The notes under the pieces were generated by a model. That model had not been told where the DNA came from. It did not search any database and was given only the letters and a program-made list of their open reading frames with translations. From the NCBI GenBank assembly GCA_038252255.1, contig JBBSAM010000001.1:124001-188000 (forward strand): 64,000 bases of DNA, in the 5' to 3' direction. Numbering within the stretch: position 1 is the first letter of the stretch; the number at the start of each line of letters is the position of its first letter. Positions 16,314-24,373 of the stretch are shown here, one piece after another. The position numbers and the translations under genes were made by a program. The DNA is from Chersky-806 sp038252255 (GTDB taxonomy: Bacteria; Actinomycetota; Acidimicrobiia; IMCC26256; JAENVU01).

Positions 16314-17557
16314 TGCCGCTGACCATCACGAACGCGGCACTCGACGGCGAGCGCGTCGGGCTTCGCGTCCGGAACGGGACGATCGAGGCGCTCGGACCCG
16401 ACGTGGCGGCCGCCGCCGAGGACGAGACGCTGGATGCCGACGGCCTGGCACTCGTCCCGGGGCTGGTCAACGGCCACACCCACGCGGCCATGACGTTGTT
16501 CAGGGGCTACGGCGACGACCTGCCGCTCATGGAATGGCTCGAGACGCGCATCTGGCCCGCGGAAGCCAAGCTCCGCGCCGACGACGTGTATTGGGGAACG
16601 CGTCTCGCGTGCATCGAGATGATCCGGTCGGGGACGGTGCACTTCTGGGACATGTACTGGCACCAGCTCGAAGTCGCACGCGCGGTTCTGGACAGTGGGG
16701 TCAGAGCAACCGTCGGCCAGCCGATCCTCGAGTTCCCCGGCGCGCCGGACGGAGCCCGACCCGAAGAGGCTGCAGCCGGTGTGGCCGAGCTGAACCAGCT
16801 CGGCCCGCGCGTGCGGGGCGCGCTCACCCCGCACGCGCCCTACACGGTCACCGAGGCGTCGCTCCGCCTGGTCGCCGAGATCTCCGCGACGCACGACGTC
16901 CCAGTGCACACACACCTGTCGGAGACCGAGCGGGAGGTGCTCGACTCCCTCGACGCGCACGGTTGCCGGCCCGCGGTGTACCTCGATCGACTGGGGTTGC
17001 TCAACGAGCGCACCGTGCTCGCCCACGGCGTGTGGCTCGACGAGGAGGAGCTCGCGCTCGTCGCCGAACGCGGCGCGACGATCGTGACGAATCCGGTGTC
17101 GAACATGAAGCTCGCCGTGGGTCGCGCCTTCCCGTATCCCGAAGCGCGCGCCGCCGGTGTCGATGTGGGGATCGGCACCGACGGAGCCGGTTCGAACAAC
17201 TCGCTCGACCTGCTCGCGGACGTGAAGGTGCTCGCACTGCTCCAGAAGCACTCCACCCGCGACCCGTCCGTCCTGCCGGCATCCGAGGCCTGGGCACTGG
17301 CGACCGGGGCCCTCGCACCGTCGCTCGGTGCCCGCCCACTCGCGGTGGGCGAACCGGCCGACTTCCTCCTGGTCGACCTCTCCGTGATCGAGATGGTTCC
17401 CGGTCCGCTGATCGACTCACTGGTGTACGGCTCGAGCAGCGCGGCCGTCGACACCGTCGTGATCGACGGGCAGATCGTGATGCGGCACCGCCGGATCGAC
17501 GGCGAGGCGGAGGTCCAAGCCCGCGCGCTGGAGGCGGCGGAGCGCGTGCGGAGCTAG
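16313..17557 (+). CDS. Amidohydrolase, MtaD/SAH deaminase-like
   Basis: 414 residues of the amidohydrolase superfamily, close in layout to 5-methylthioadenosine/S-adenosylhomocysteine deaminases. Metal and catalytic residues are present: His55 and His57 in GHTH, His201 and Glu204 in HTHLSE, His238 in LAHGVW and Asp290 in GTDGAG. A TIM barrel is flanked by the small composite beta domain (N-terminal residues and GEPADFLLVDL near 345-355). It would deaminate the adenine ring of MTA, SAH or adenosine. Translational overlap with the phosphorylase gene supports a shared nucleoside pathway. Confidence 0.87.
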   Translation: MPLTITNAALDGERVGLRVRNGTIEALGPDVAAAAEDETLDADGLALVPGLVNGHTHAAMTLFRGYGDDLPLMEWLETRIWPAEAKLRADDVYWGTRLACIEMIRSGTVHFWDMYWHQLEVARAVLDSGVRATVGQPILEFPGAPDGARPEEAAAGVAELNQLGPRVRGALTPHAPYTVTEASLRLVAEISATHDVPVHTHLSETEREVLDSLDAHGCRPAVYLDRLGLLNERTVLAHGVWLDEEELALVAERGATIVTNPVSNMKLAVGRAFPYPEARAAGVDVGIGTDGAGSNNSLDLLADVKVLALLQKHSTRDPSVLPASEAWALATGALAPSLGARPLAVGEPADFLLVDLSVIEMVPGPLIDSLVYGSSSAAVDTVVIDGQIVMRHRRIDGEAEVQARALEAAERVRS

Positions 17558-17567
17558 CTTCTCCCGC
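17555..17567 (+). promoter_or_regulatory. Leaderless -10 box overlapping a stop codon
   Basis: TAGCTT at 17555-17560 uses the TAG stop of the deaminase gene as its first three bases and ends seven bases before the GTG at 17568. Confidence 0.5.
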
Positions 17568-18254
17568 GTGGCAGACGACGAGATCGACTATGCCGGCGCG
17601 TACAGCTCGCTTCGGGGCCGAGTCATCGAACTGATCCGGGGCGCGACGGACGAGCAGCTCGATGCCCGTCCACCGGCCACACCTGATTGGCGCACGCGCG
17701 ACGTGCTCGCCCACCTGACCGGCGCCACGACGGACATCCTCACCGGCCAGCTCGATGGGGTCGCAACCGATCCGTGGACGCAGAAGCAGGTCGACACGCG
17801 CCGCGAGTGGCCCATCGAGGACGTCATTGCGGAATGGGAGCGGAACGGGCCGCAGATCGACCCGTTGATCCCGTCGTTCGGTGGTGTCGCGGGCCAGTTC
17901 CTGGCCGACTCCGTCACCCACGAGCACGACATCCGCGGCGCGCTCGACGCACCGGGCGCCCGCGAGAGCGACGCGCTCGAGATCGGGTTCCGATGGCTCG
18001 GCGACCGCGTCGCCGAGATGCGCGACCAGGCGGGCGCGGGTGCCCTGCGAGTCGAGACCGAAGCCGGTTCGCACACCTTCGGGAGCGGCGACGTCACCGA
18101 GACGTGCACGACGACCCGCTTCGACTTCTGCCGCGCCTCCACGGGCCGCCGCAGCGCCGAGCAGATCGCGGCGTGGACCTGGGACGGCGACCCGCGCCCC
18201 GAGCTGCTCGTCATGCCGATCTTCGCCCCCCGCCCCGACCCCCTCGTCGAGTAG
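17568..18254 (+). CDS. Maleylpyruvate isomerase family mycothiol-dependent enzyme
   Basis: 228 residues. The N-terminal DinB-like four-helix domain carries the family signature: DWRTRDVLAHLTGATTDI near 41-58 and VTHEHDIRGAL near 117-127 with the metal-binding His residues. A small C-terminal alpha/beta domain ends with FCRASTGRRSAEQIAAWTWD. Relatives are metal-dependent, mycothiol-using transferases or isomerases. The substrate is unknown. The GTG start is supported by a leaderless -10. A paralogue lies at 36393-37067. Confidence 0.85.
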   Translation: MADDEIDYAGAYSSLRGRVIELIRGATDEQLDARPPATPDWRTRDVLAHLTGATTDILTGQLDGVATDPWTQKQVDTRREWPIEDVIAEWERNGPQIDPLIPSFGGVAGQFLADSVTHEHDIRGALDAPGARESDALEIGFRWLGDRVAEMRDQAGAGALRVETEAGSHTFGSGDVTETCTTTRFDFCRASTGRRSAEQIAAWTWDGDPRPELLVMPIFAPRPDPLVE

Positions 18255-18257
18255 CGG

Positions 18258-18530
18258 TCAGCCGCCGTTCGGGCCGGACTCCGCGTCGCGCTCGAGTATC
18301 TGCTCGGCGTCGAGGAGCGCGCGGGCCTCGGCGAGGTCCGTGTCGAAGACCACCACCCGGAACCCGTCGAGCAGCGCGATGTGCGGCAGCCAGCCACCGG
18401 CGTCGCCGTACTTCCCGGACGCCTGGATCCCGTTCGCCTTGAGCAGCGCGATCGCCGTGTCCGCTTCCATCCGACTGCCGAAATTGGCGACCTCGACGAT
18501 CTTCCCTTCCGGTCGCGGTTCCCGAGCCAT
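18258..18530 (-). CDS. DUF2007-type putative signal-transducing protein
   Basis: 90 residues, mostly one DUF2007 domain: KIVEVANFGSRMEADTAIAL at about 10-29, LLKANGIQASG, and VVVFDTDLAEARALLDA near 59-75. This small ferredoxin-like fold is found alone or fused to other domains and has no proven function. A leaderless -10 (TAACCT, 18542-18537) ends six bases before the ATG at 18530. It converges with the mycothiol enzyme gene (three bases apart) and is divergent from an MFS transporter. Confidence 0.8.
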   Translation of the reverse strand: MAREPRPEGKIVEVANFGSRMEADTAIALLKANGIQASGKYGDAGGWLPHIALLDGFRVVVFDTDLAEARALLDAEQILERDAESGPNGG

Positions 18531-18542
18531 CGCGCCAGGTTA
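18531..18542 (-). promoter_or_regulatory. Leaderless -10 box of the DUF2007 gene
   Basis: Minus-strand TAACCT (18542-18537), six bases, then ATG at 18530. Confidence 0.5.
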
Positions 18543-18593
18543 GGTGCCGCACCGGGGATCTCGATCTCGGACCGGAAGCCTCGGAACCACGGG

Positions 18594-18606
18594 TAGGTTG
18601 CGCGCC
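18594..18606 (+). promoter_or_regulatory. Leaderless -10 box of the MFS gene
   Basis: TAGGTT (18594-18599), seven bases, then GTG at 18607. It is divergent from the DUF2007 promoter 50 bp away. Confidence 0.5.
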
Positions 18607-19866
18607 GTGACCCGGCCGCTCGCCCCCCTGCGACACCGCATGTTCGCGATCCTCTGGACCGGCGCGTTCATCTCGAACATCGGCACGTGGATGGAGACGG
18701 TCGGCGTCGGCATCCTGGTGACCACAGCAACCGAGCAGTCGATCTGGACCGGCCTGGTCGCCGCGGCGGGGTTCGCGCCATTGGCGATCCTGGGGCCCGT
18801 CGGTGGTGCGCTCGCCGACCGACTCCCGCGACGCAAGCTGCTGCTGACGACGACAACGCTCCAAACGATCCTCGCGACCACGCTGGCCGTGCTGGTGGCG
18901 ACGGGTACCCCGGGCCCGGGGATCGTCACGTTGATCGTGTTCACGGCGGGCTGCGTGCAGGCAATCGGGCTCCCCGCCTACCAGGCTGTGCTGCCCGATC
19001 TCGTGCCGCAAGAAGATCTGGTCGGCGCGGTCGCGCTCTCGTCGGCACAGTGGAACCTCGGCCGCGTCGTCGGCCCTGCGCTCGCCGGAGTGACGATCGC
19101 GATCGGAGGCTACGCGTGGGCGTTCGCGTTCAACGCCGTGAGCTTCCTCGCAGTGATCTTCGCGGTCACCCAACTTCGGGTCCCGCCTCCGATCGTCGCG
19201 GAGCAGCACTCGATCGCTCGCGAGATCCGAGAGGGACTCGCCTACGTTCGCCGAGACGCCGGGTTGCGGGTGGTGGTGGCGTACATGTTCGTCAACACCC
19301 TGCTTGCCGCACCGTTCATCGCGCTGGTCCCGGCGATGGCCGAGAAGGTCTTCCACGAAGGCGCCATCGGAACGGCCGTCCTCGTCTCTGCTCAGGGTGT
19401 CGGCGCGGTCACGATGGCCCTGTCACTCGGCGGTCTCGCGGAGCGCTTCGGCAACCGTCGCGTGCTGCTCATGGTGCTGTGGGGCCTGCCGTTCGCTCTC
19501 GGGGCCTACGCGTTGATGCCCGTGCTCGCGCTGTCGGCCGTCGCGATCTTCTTCGTCGGCGTGCTCTATCTCGGCGCGCTGTCGAGCTTCACGAGCATCG
19601 CCCAGCTGCGAGCACCCGCGGCAGTGCGGGGGCGGGTGTTGAGCGTGCTGTTGATCCTGCTCGGATCGCTCTATCCACTCGGCGCGGTGTTGCAGGGAGC
19701 GATCGCCGACGAGATCGGCTTGCGGGCCAGCACGGTCGGGGCGGCGGCGCTCATGCTCGGGGTGCTGCTCGTCGCTCGGGTGTTGCGACCGAGCTTCGCC
19801 ATTGCGCTCGAATCGCCGGCGGCGCCCTTCGAGGGCTTCGCATCCGGATCGATCGAGGCACCGTAG
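18607..19866 (+). CDS. MFS transporter (EntS/MFS_3-like)
   Basis: 419 residues with about 12 hydrophobic helices. The N-terminus RHRMFAILWTGAFISNIGTW and the loop ADRLPRRKLLLTTTTLQ (the A-D-R-x-x-R-R motif between helices 2 and 3) are typical of the enterobactin-exporter-like branch, which mostly exports siderophores or drugs. The substrate is unknown and no siderophore genes are nearby. The GTG at 18607 was chosen because a leaderless -10 precedes it. The protein at 52786-54069 belongs to the same branch and shares the ISNIGTWM/ASNVGTWM helix. Confidence 0.88.
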   Translation: MTRPLAPLRHRMFAILWTGAFISNIGTWMETVGVGILVTTATEQSIWTGLVAAAGFAPLAILGPVGGALADRLPRRKLLLTTTTLQTILATTLAVLVATGTPGPGIVTLIVFTAGCVQAIGLPAYQAVLPDLVPQEDLVGAVALSSAQWNLGRVVGPALAGVTIAIGGYAWAFAFNAVSFLAVIFAVTQLRVPPPIVAEQHSIAREIREGLAYVRRDAGLRVVVAYMFVNTLLAAPFIALVPAMAEKVFHEGAIGTAVLVSAQGVGAVTMALSLGGLAERFGNRRVLLMVLWGLPFALGAYALMPVLALSAVAIFFVGVLYLGALSSFTSIAQLRAPAAVRGRVLSVLLILLGSLYPLGAVLQGAIADEIGLRASTVGAAALMLGVLLVARVLRPSFAIALESPAAPFEGFASGSIEAP

Positions 19867-19873
19867 AGCGCGC

Positions 19874-19910
19874 TACGGTCCCGGCCACTTGGACGAAGGG
19901 ATCGGATGGC
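19874..19910 (+). promoter_or_regulatory. Crotonase gene promoter and leader
   Basis: TACGGT at 19874-19879 would start an RNA near 19886. GAAGGGATCGG upstream of the ATG at 19911 supplies a weak Shine-Dalgarno. Confidence 0.35.
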
Positions 19911-20678
19911 ATGGCGGTAGTCGAGGTCGAACGACGGGATCGGGTAGCGATCGTCACGCTGAACCGACCGGAGGCGCGAAACGCCGTCAACGGCGAGCTC
20001 GCGCACGCGATGGAAGCAGCGCTCGACGAGCTCGAGACCGACGACGCGATCGCGGTCGTGATCCTCACCGGTGCGGGTTCCACGTTCTGTGCCGGCGCCG
20101 ACCTGAAGCGGGTGGCGAAGGGCAAGGGCTTCGAGCTCGCCACGGAGAAGGGCGGCTTCGGCGGCATCGTCACTCGCGTCTTCCCGAAGCCCTTGATCGC
20201 GGCGGTGAACGGCCCGGCACTCGCCGGCGGCTTCGAGATCGTCCTCACGTGCGACCTCGTCGTCGCCGCGGATCACGCCCGGTTCGGACTCCCCGAGGCC
20301 AAGCGCGGACTCTTCGCCGCGGCCGGTGGACTCATCCGGTTGCCCAAGCGGATCCCGCTCGCAGTGGCCACCGAGCTCGCGATCACGGGCGACCCGATCG
20401 ACGCGGCCCGCGCGCTCGAGCTCGGCCTCGTCAACCGGGTGGTGGCCGGCGTCGAGGTCATGAGCACGGCCCTCGAGCTCGCCGAGCGGATCGCCGCCAA
20501 CGGGCCGCTCGCGGTGTGCAACACGCTCAAGATGGTGCGCGAAGCGATCGACCTCACCGAGGAGGAGGCCTGGCCGCGCAACTACGAGCTGGCCATCGAG
20601 GTGTTCTCGTCGAAGGACTCGATCGAGGGCGCGACGGCGTTCGCCGAGAAGCGCGAGCCCCGCTGGACCGGTACCTGA
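19911..20678 (+). CDS. Enoyl-CoA hydratase/isomerase family protein (crotonase)
   Basis: 255 residues, a full-length crotonase. The oxyanion-hole segments CAGADL (60-65) and ALAGGFE (103-109) are present, and both hydratase glutamates can be aligned (Glu109 in GGFE and Glu129 in GLPEAKRG), so true hydratase activity on an enoyl-CoA is plausible. The function fits beta-oxidation of fatty acids or a branched acyl-CoA. It stands alone between an MFS gene and a convergent DUF2510 protein gene; the small GC palindrome at 20684-20699 follows. Confidence 0.9.
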   Translation: MAVVEVERRDRVAIVTLNRPEARNAVNGELAHAMEAALDELETDDAIAVVILTGAGSTFCAGADLKRVAKGKGFELATEKGGFGGIVTRVFPKPLIAAVNGPALAGGFEIVLTCDLVVAADHARFGLPEAKRGLFAAAGGLIRLPKRIPLAVATELAITGDPIDAARALELGLVNRVVAGVEVMSTALELAERIAANGPLAVCNTLKMVREAIDLTEEEAWPRNYELAIEVFSSKDSIEGATAFAEKREPRWTGT

Positions 20679-20683
20679 GCCGA

Positions 20684-20699
20684 GCCGGCGAACGCCGGC
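20684..20699. terminator. Short GC palindrome between converging genes
   Basis: GCCGGC (20684-20689), four-base loop, GCCGGC (20694-20699), in the 22-bp gap between two converging stop codons. No T-tract. Confidence 0.4.
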
Positions 20700-20700
20700 G

Positions 20701-21669
20701 CTAGGTGCCGGCGAGCAGGGTGTCGTGCGCGTCGGTGATCTCGCTGACGACCGCGCGGGCCGCGATCGCCGCCAGGAGCGCCAGGACAACCGTCGCCGCA
20801 GCGGTGATCGCGAGCGCGATGGGATCGACGAACGCGGCGAAGATGACCGCGAAGCAGCCGATGAAGCAGGCGATCCAGAGGGCCCACCACCGCCGCACCG
20901 CCGGCCGCGCCGGGCTGTTCTCGGGGAGGAGGTCGCAGGTCGACTGGTACGGCCACCACAGGTTGAGGATCGGGATGATGAACGACGCGGTCGCGAGACC
21001 GGCACTGCGCCGGGCGCGGAGCCCGGAGGATGCCGCCACCACCGCGGAGCGATGGAACCAGATCATGAACAGGGCGATCCCGACGACGAGGGCCACCGCC
21101 CCGAGCTGACCGACCACCGCAGCACCCGAGTTGCCGTTGGTGCTGCTGACCGTGCTCCCGGGTGCCGTGATCTCGTCCCAGTGGTCGGCGATCCAGTTCC
21201 ACTGGAACGCCGCCGCGATGGTGCACACACCGAGCGCCGGCCCGGCCACGGCCATCCCGAGCCGCGCCCAGCGCGCCGCCGTGCGCTCTTCGGTGAGCCG
21301 GAGGGTGGCCGCGGGCCCGCCGGGCATGCCCGCGACGTGGCCGGTCCACTGCCTGCCGTCCCAGTACCGCAGCGCCGCGGCCGCCCACGGGTCGGGGTGC
21401 CAGCCGGGCGGCGCACCGGGCGGCGCGGTCTGCGCACCCGTCGGGATTGCCTGTGCGCTGCTCGGCGACGCCGCCTGCGGCGCCTCGACCGTGGCCGCAG
21501 GGATCGTGGCGCCACCCCCGGGCGGGGTCAGCGGGTAGTCCACCGGGGGCGTATCGAGCCCGCCCGGCCGGCGCACCGAACGGGTCCAGGCACCACCGTC
21601 GAAGTAGCGCTCATCGTCGGTTCCCCAGGGGTCGGCGTACCACCCCGGGTCCCGTGACGTGCCGCTCAC
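20701..21669 (-). CDS. DUF2510/DUF4328 membrane protein
   Basis: 322 residues. Two DUF2510 motifs occur in the N-terminal half, DPGWYADPWGTDDERYFDGG near 7-26 and PPGWHPDPWAAAALRYWDGR near 85-104, both with the W-x-x-D-P-W and R-Y-W/F-D-G features. They are joined by a Pro/Ala-rich linker. The C-terminal half is a DUF4328-type domain with about four to five helices, including FIIPILNLWWPYQ. These actinobacterial envelope proteins have no known activity. I chose the GTG at 21669 because AGGAG lies eight bases upstream; a GTG at 21693 is also in frame. Confidence 0.83.
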   Translation of the reverse strand: MSGTSRDPGWYADPWGTDDERYFDGGAWTRSVRRPGGLDTPPVDYPLTPPGGGATIPAATVEAPQAASPSSAQAIPTGAQTAPPGAPPGWHPDPWAAAALRYWDGRQWTGHVAGMPGGPAATLRLTEERTAARWARLGMAVAGPALGVCTIAAAFQWNWIADHWDEITAPGSTVSSTNGNSGAAVVGQLGAVALVVGIALFMIWFHRSAVVAASSGLRARRSAGLATASFIIPILNLWWPYQSTCDLLPENSPARPAVRRWWALWIACFIGCFAVIFAAFVDPIALAITAAATVVLALLAAIAARAVVSEITDAHDTLLAGT

Positions 21670-21802
21670 CTCTGCACTCCTCGTCGCGCCCACGTGTTCA
21701 TGCAGGTGCCATGCTCGCGCAGATGGGAGCCCACGTTCGCCGTGGGCCGCCCCCCGGGGGCATTCGCGCCACCGGGGCCGGTCAGAAAATGGGGGCCCGC
21801 TG

Positions 21803-22810
21803 GTGAAGATCTACGAGCTCCCGACCCCCGCCCTGGTCGTGGACGGCGCCGTGCTCGAGCAAAACCTGACGACGATGGCGGCCGCGCTCCCCGGCGGGAA
21901 GCTGCGGCCGCACGTGAAGGCGCACAAGACGACCGCGCTCGCCCGTCGCCAAGCCGCCTTGGGGCACCGAGCCTTCTGCGCGGCAACGCCGCGCGAGATC
22001 ATCGGCATGGCCGCGGCGGGCCTGGGCGACGATCTGCTACTCGCGAACGAGACCGTGGATCATGGCCGGTTGCGAGCCATGGCCGACACGGGCGCGCGAG
22101 TCTCCGTCGCGGTGGACTCTGCCGAAACGGTTGACGCGGCAGCTGCGAACGGGATCCGTGAGGTGCTCGTCGACGTCGACGTCGGCCTCCCGCGCTGCGG
22201 CTGCCTCCCCGAGGACGCGGGCCGGATCGCCGATTTGGCTCGGGCGCGCGGGATGAGCGTGCGGGGGGTGATGGGGTACGAGGGCCACGTGGTCGGCAAC
22301 CCGGACCGGGAATGGCGCGCTGCTGCCACCGAGAGGTGCATGGCGCTGCTGCTCGCGGCGCACGACGACGTCGGCGGTGACATCGTGTCCGGTGGCGGGA
22401 CGGGCACCTTCGATCTCAATACGTGGTGCACCGAGATCCAGGCCGGGTCGTACACGCTGATGGACACCGCGTACGCCAAGCTCGGCATCCCGTTCGGCCA
22501 GGCTCTCTGGGTGGAGTCTTCCGTCATCTCGGTCTCACCGAAGGGTTGGCTGGTGGCGGACTGCGGGCTCAAGGCGCTCGGCATGGACCACGGGGACCCG
22601 AGCGTCGACTCCGGTGAGGTCCTCTTCTGCTCGGACGAGCACGCGACCGTTCGCCCGGCACCCGGCGCTCACCCGCGCGTCGGGGACCGTCTCCGGGTGT
22701 GGCCCGCGCACATCGATCCGACGATCGCGTTGCACGAGCGCATGCACATCGCCGACGGCGAAGCCGTCGTCGAGACATGGGACGTCGACCTTCGGGGCTG
22801 GTCGGCGTAA
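21803..22810 (+). CDS. D-threonine aldolase-like PLP enzyme (alanine-racemase fold)
   Basis: 335 residues with the alanine-racemase fold type III PLP barrel. The LRPHVKAHKT motif carries the likely PLP lysine Lys39, and the C-terminal beta domain contains the H-x-D metal pair His303/Asp305 (PAHID), as in D-threonine aldolase and D-serine dehydratase-like enzymes. It would cleave a beta-hydroxy-D-amino acid to glycine and aldehyde, or dehydrate a D-amino acid; which one is not readable. The GTG at 21803 has no strong Shine-Dalgarno. It precedes the amidase operon by 79 bp but the amidase has its own promoter. Confidence 0.85.
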   Translation: MKIYELPTPALVVDGAVLEQNLTTMAAALPGGKLRPHVKAHKTTALARRQAALGHRAFCAATPREIIGMAAAGLGDDLLLANETVDHGRLRAMADTGARVSVAVDSAETVDAAAANGIREVLVDVDVGLPRCGCLPEDAGRIADLARARGMSVRGVMGYEGHVVGNPDREWRAAATERCMALLLAAHDDVGGDIVSGGGTGTFDLNTWCTEIQAGSYTLMDTAYAKLGIPFGQALWVESSVISVSPKGWLVADCGLKALGMDHGDPSVDSGEVLFCSDEHATVRPAPGAHPRVGDRLRVWPAHIDPTIALHERMHIADGEAVVETWDVDLRGWSA

Positions 22811-22877
22811 CACCTGCGGCCTTCCGGCCCGCTGCGGGCCACCCTCCCCGGGCCTCCCTCTCCGGGTCACCGCGGCC

Positions 22878-22889
22878 TACGCTCGGCCC
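22878..22889 (+). promoter_or_regulatory. Leaderless -10 box of the first amidase gene
   Basis: TACGCT (22878-22883), six bases, then ATG at 22890. It would drive the amidase-amidase-AtuA-AtuA C-terminal run. Confidence 0.5.
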
Positions 22890-24347
22890 ATGACCGACGA
22901 CTTCTCCACTCTCGACGCCACCGCCCAAGCCGAGCTGGTCCGCAGCGGCCAGGTCACCGCCCTCGAGCTCGTCGACGCGGCGATCAACCGCGTCGAGAAG
23001 CTCAACCCCCAGCTGAACGCGGTGATCCACACCCGGTTCGAGGAGGCGCGGAGAGCCGCCTCGGGGGCCTTGCCGGATGGGCCGTTCACCGGCGTTCCCA
23101 CCCTGTTCAAGGATCTGGGGTGCGCGGTCCAGGGTGAGCCGTACCACGAAGGCATGCAGTTCCTGAAGGACGCGAGCTATGTCTCGCCGCACACCGACAA
23201 CCTCGCGAAGCGGTACTTCGCGGCCGGGTTCGTGCCCATCGGGCGCACGAACACGCCCGAGCTCGGTCTGGTGCCGACCGCCGAGCCCGTCGCCTACGGC
23301 GTCACCCACAACCCGTGGAAGCACGGGCACACCTCCGGTGGCTCGTCGGGCGGATCCGCGGCGGCGGTGGCGAGCGGCATGGTGGCGGTGGCGCACGCGA
23401 ACGACGGCGGCGGCTCCATCCGCATCCCGGCTTCCTGCTGCGGGCTCGTCGGGCTCAAGCCGACGCGGGGGCGGACGTCGACCGGTCCGGATCTCAACGA
23501 CATCTCGCAGTTCCTCATCACCGAGCTGTGCGTGAGCCGCACCGTGCGGGACACCGCCGGTGTGCTCGACGCGGTGAACGGCCCGTTCCCCGGCGACGCG
23601 ACGCAGGCCCCTGCTCCCGCGCGCCCCTACCGGGACGAGGTCGGCGCCGATCCGGGCCGGCTGAAGATCGGCCTGCAGACCACAAACCCGATCGGCGACA
23701 CTCCGGTGCACGCGGACTGCGTGGCCGCTGCGGAGAGCGCCGCAGCGTTGCTCGAGTCGCTCGGTCACTCGGTGGAGGTAGCCACGCCGAAGGGCTTCGA
23801 CAGCGACGAGCTCATCATGCAGTTCGGTGCAGTATGGGCCGCCGACTGCTCGTACCTGCTCGACGACTGGGGCAAGAAGGTCGGGCGTGACGTCACCGCC
23901 GACGACGTGGAGATCCTCACCTGGGCGCTCGCGGAGATGGGGAAGTCCGTCACCGCCGCGCAGCTCGTCGGCGCGGTCACGGACGCGATGAAGGCGAACC
24001 GCACGGCCGCCGCGTGGTGGGACCACGGACCCGACGGGGACGGCTTCGACCTCCTGCTCACCCCGACGCTCGGTGAAGCACCGGTCCCGCACGGGACATT
24101 CGACTCGACACCCGAAGAGCCCCTGAGCGGCTTCTTCCGCTCGGCCGGGTTCGTGCCGTTCACCGCGCAGTTCAACGTCAGCGGCCAGCCGGCGATCAAC
24201 CTGCCGCTCCACTGGAACGACGACGGGTTCCCGATCGGGATCCAGCTCGTCGCCGCGTTCGGCCGTGAGGACCTGTTGTTGCGGGTGGCCGCGCAGCTCG
24301 AGGCCGCGCAGCCCTGGGTGGACCGCCGCCCGCCCGTCTTCGCCTAG
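22890..24347 (+). CDS. Amidase (amidase signature family)
   Basis: 485 residues with the Ser-cisSer-Lys triad of the amidase signature family: Lys74 in LFKDLG, Ser152 in GGSSGGS and nucleophile Ser176 in GGGSIRIP. It hydrolyses a carboxamide or ester-like amide. The substrate is unknown, and the length and lack of a signal peptide suggest a cytoplasmic amide hydrolase rather than GatA (the true gatA is at 41273). It is followed after 26 bases by a paralogue with the same triad and then by AtuA-type genes, so the four probably form a catabolic operon. Confidence 0.9.
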   Translation: MTDDFSTLDATAQAELVRSGQVTALELVDAAINRVEKLNPQLNAVIHTRFEEARRAASGALPDGPFTGVPTLFKDLGCAVQGEPYHEGMQFLKDASYVSPHTDNLAKRYFAAGFVPIGRTNTPELGLVPTAEPVAYGVTHNPWKHGHTSGGSSGGSAAAVASGMVAVAHANDGGGSIRIPASCCGLVGLKPTRGRTSTGPDLNDISQFLITELCVSRTVRDTAGVLDAVNGPFPGDATQAPAPARPYRDEVGADPGRLKIGLQTTNPIGDTPVHADCVAAAESAAALLESLGHSVEVATPKGFDSDELIMQFGAVWAADCSYLLDDWGKKVGRDVTADDVEILTWALAEMGKSVTAAQLVGAVTDAMKANRTAAAWWDHGPDGDGFDLLLTPTLGEAPVPHGTFDSTPEEPLSGFFRSAGFVPFTAQFNVSGQPAINLPLHWNDDGFPIGIQLVAAFGREDLLLRVAAQLEAAQPWVDRRPPVFA

Positions 24348-24373
24348 TGCACTGACTGAGGAGGCCGCCGCTC

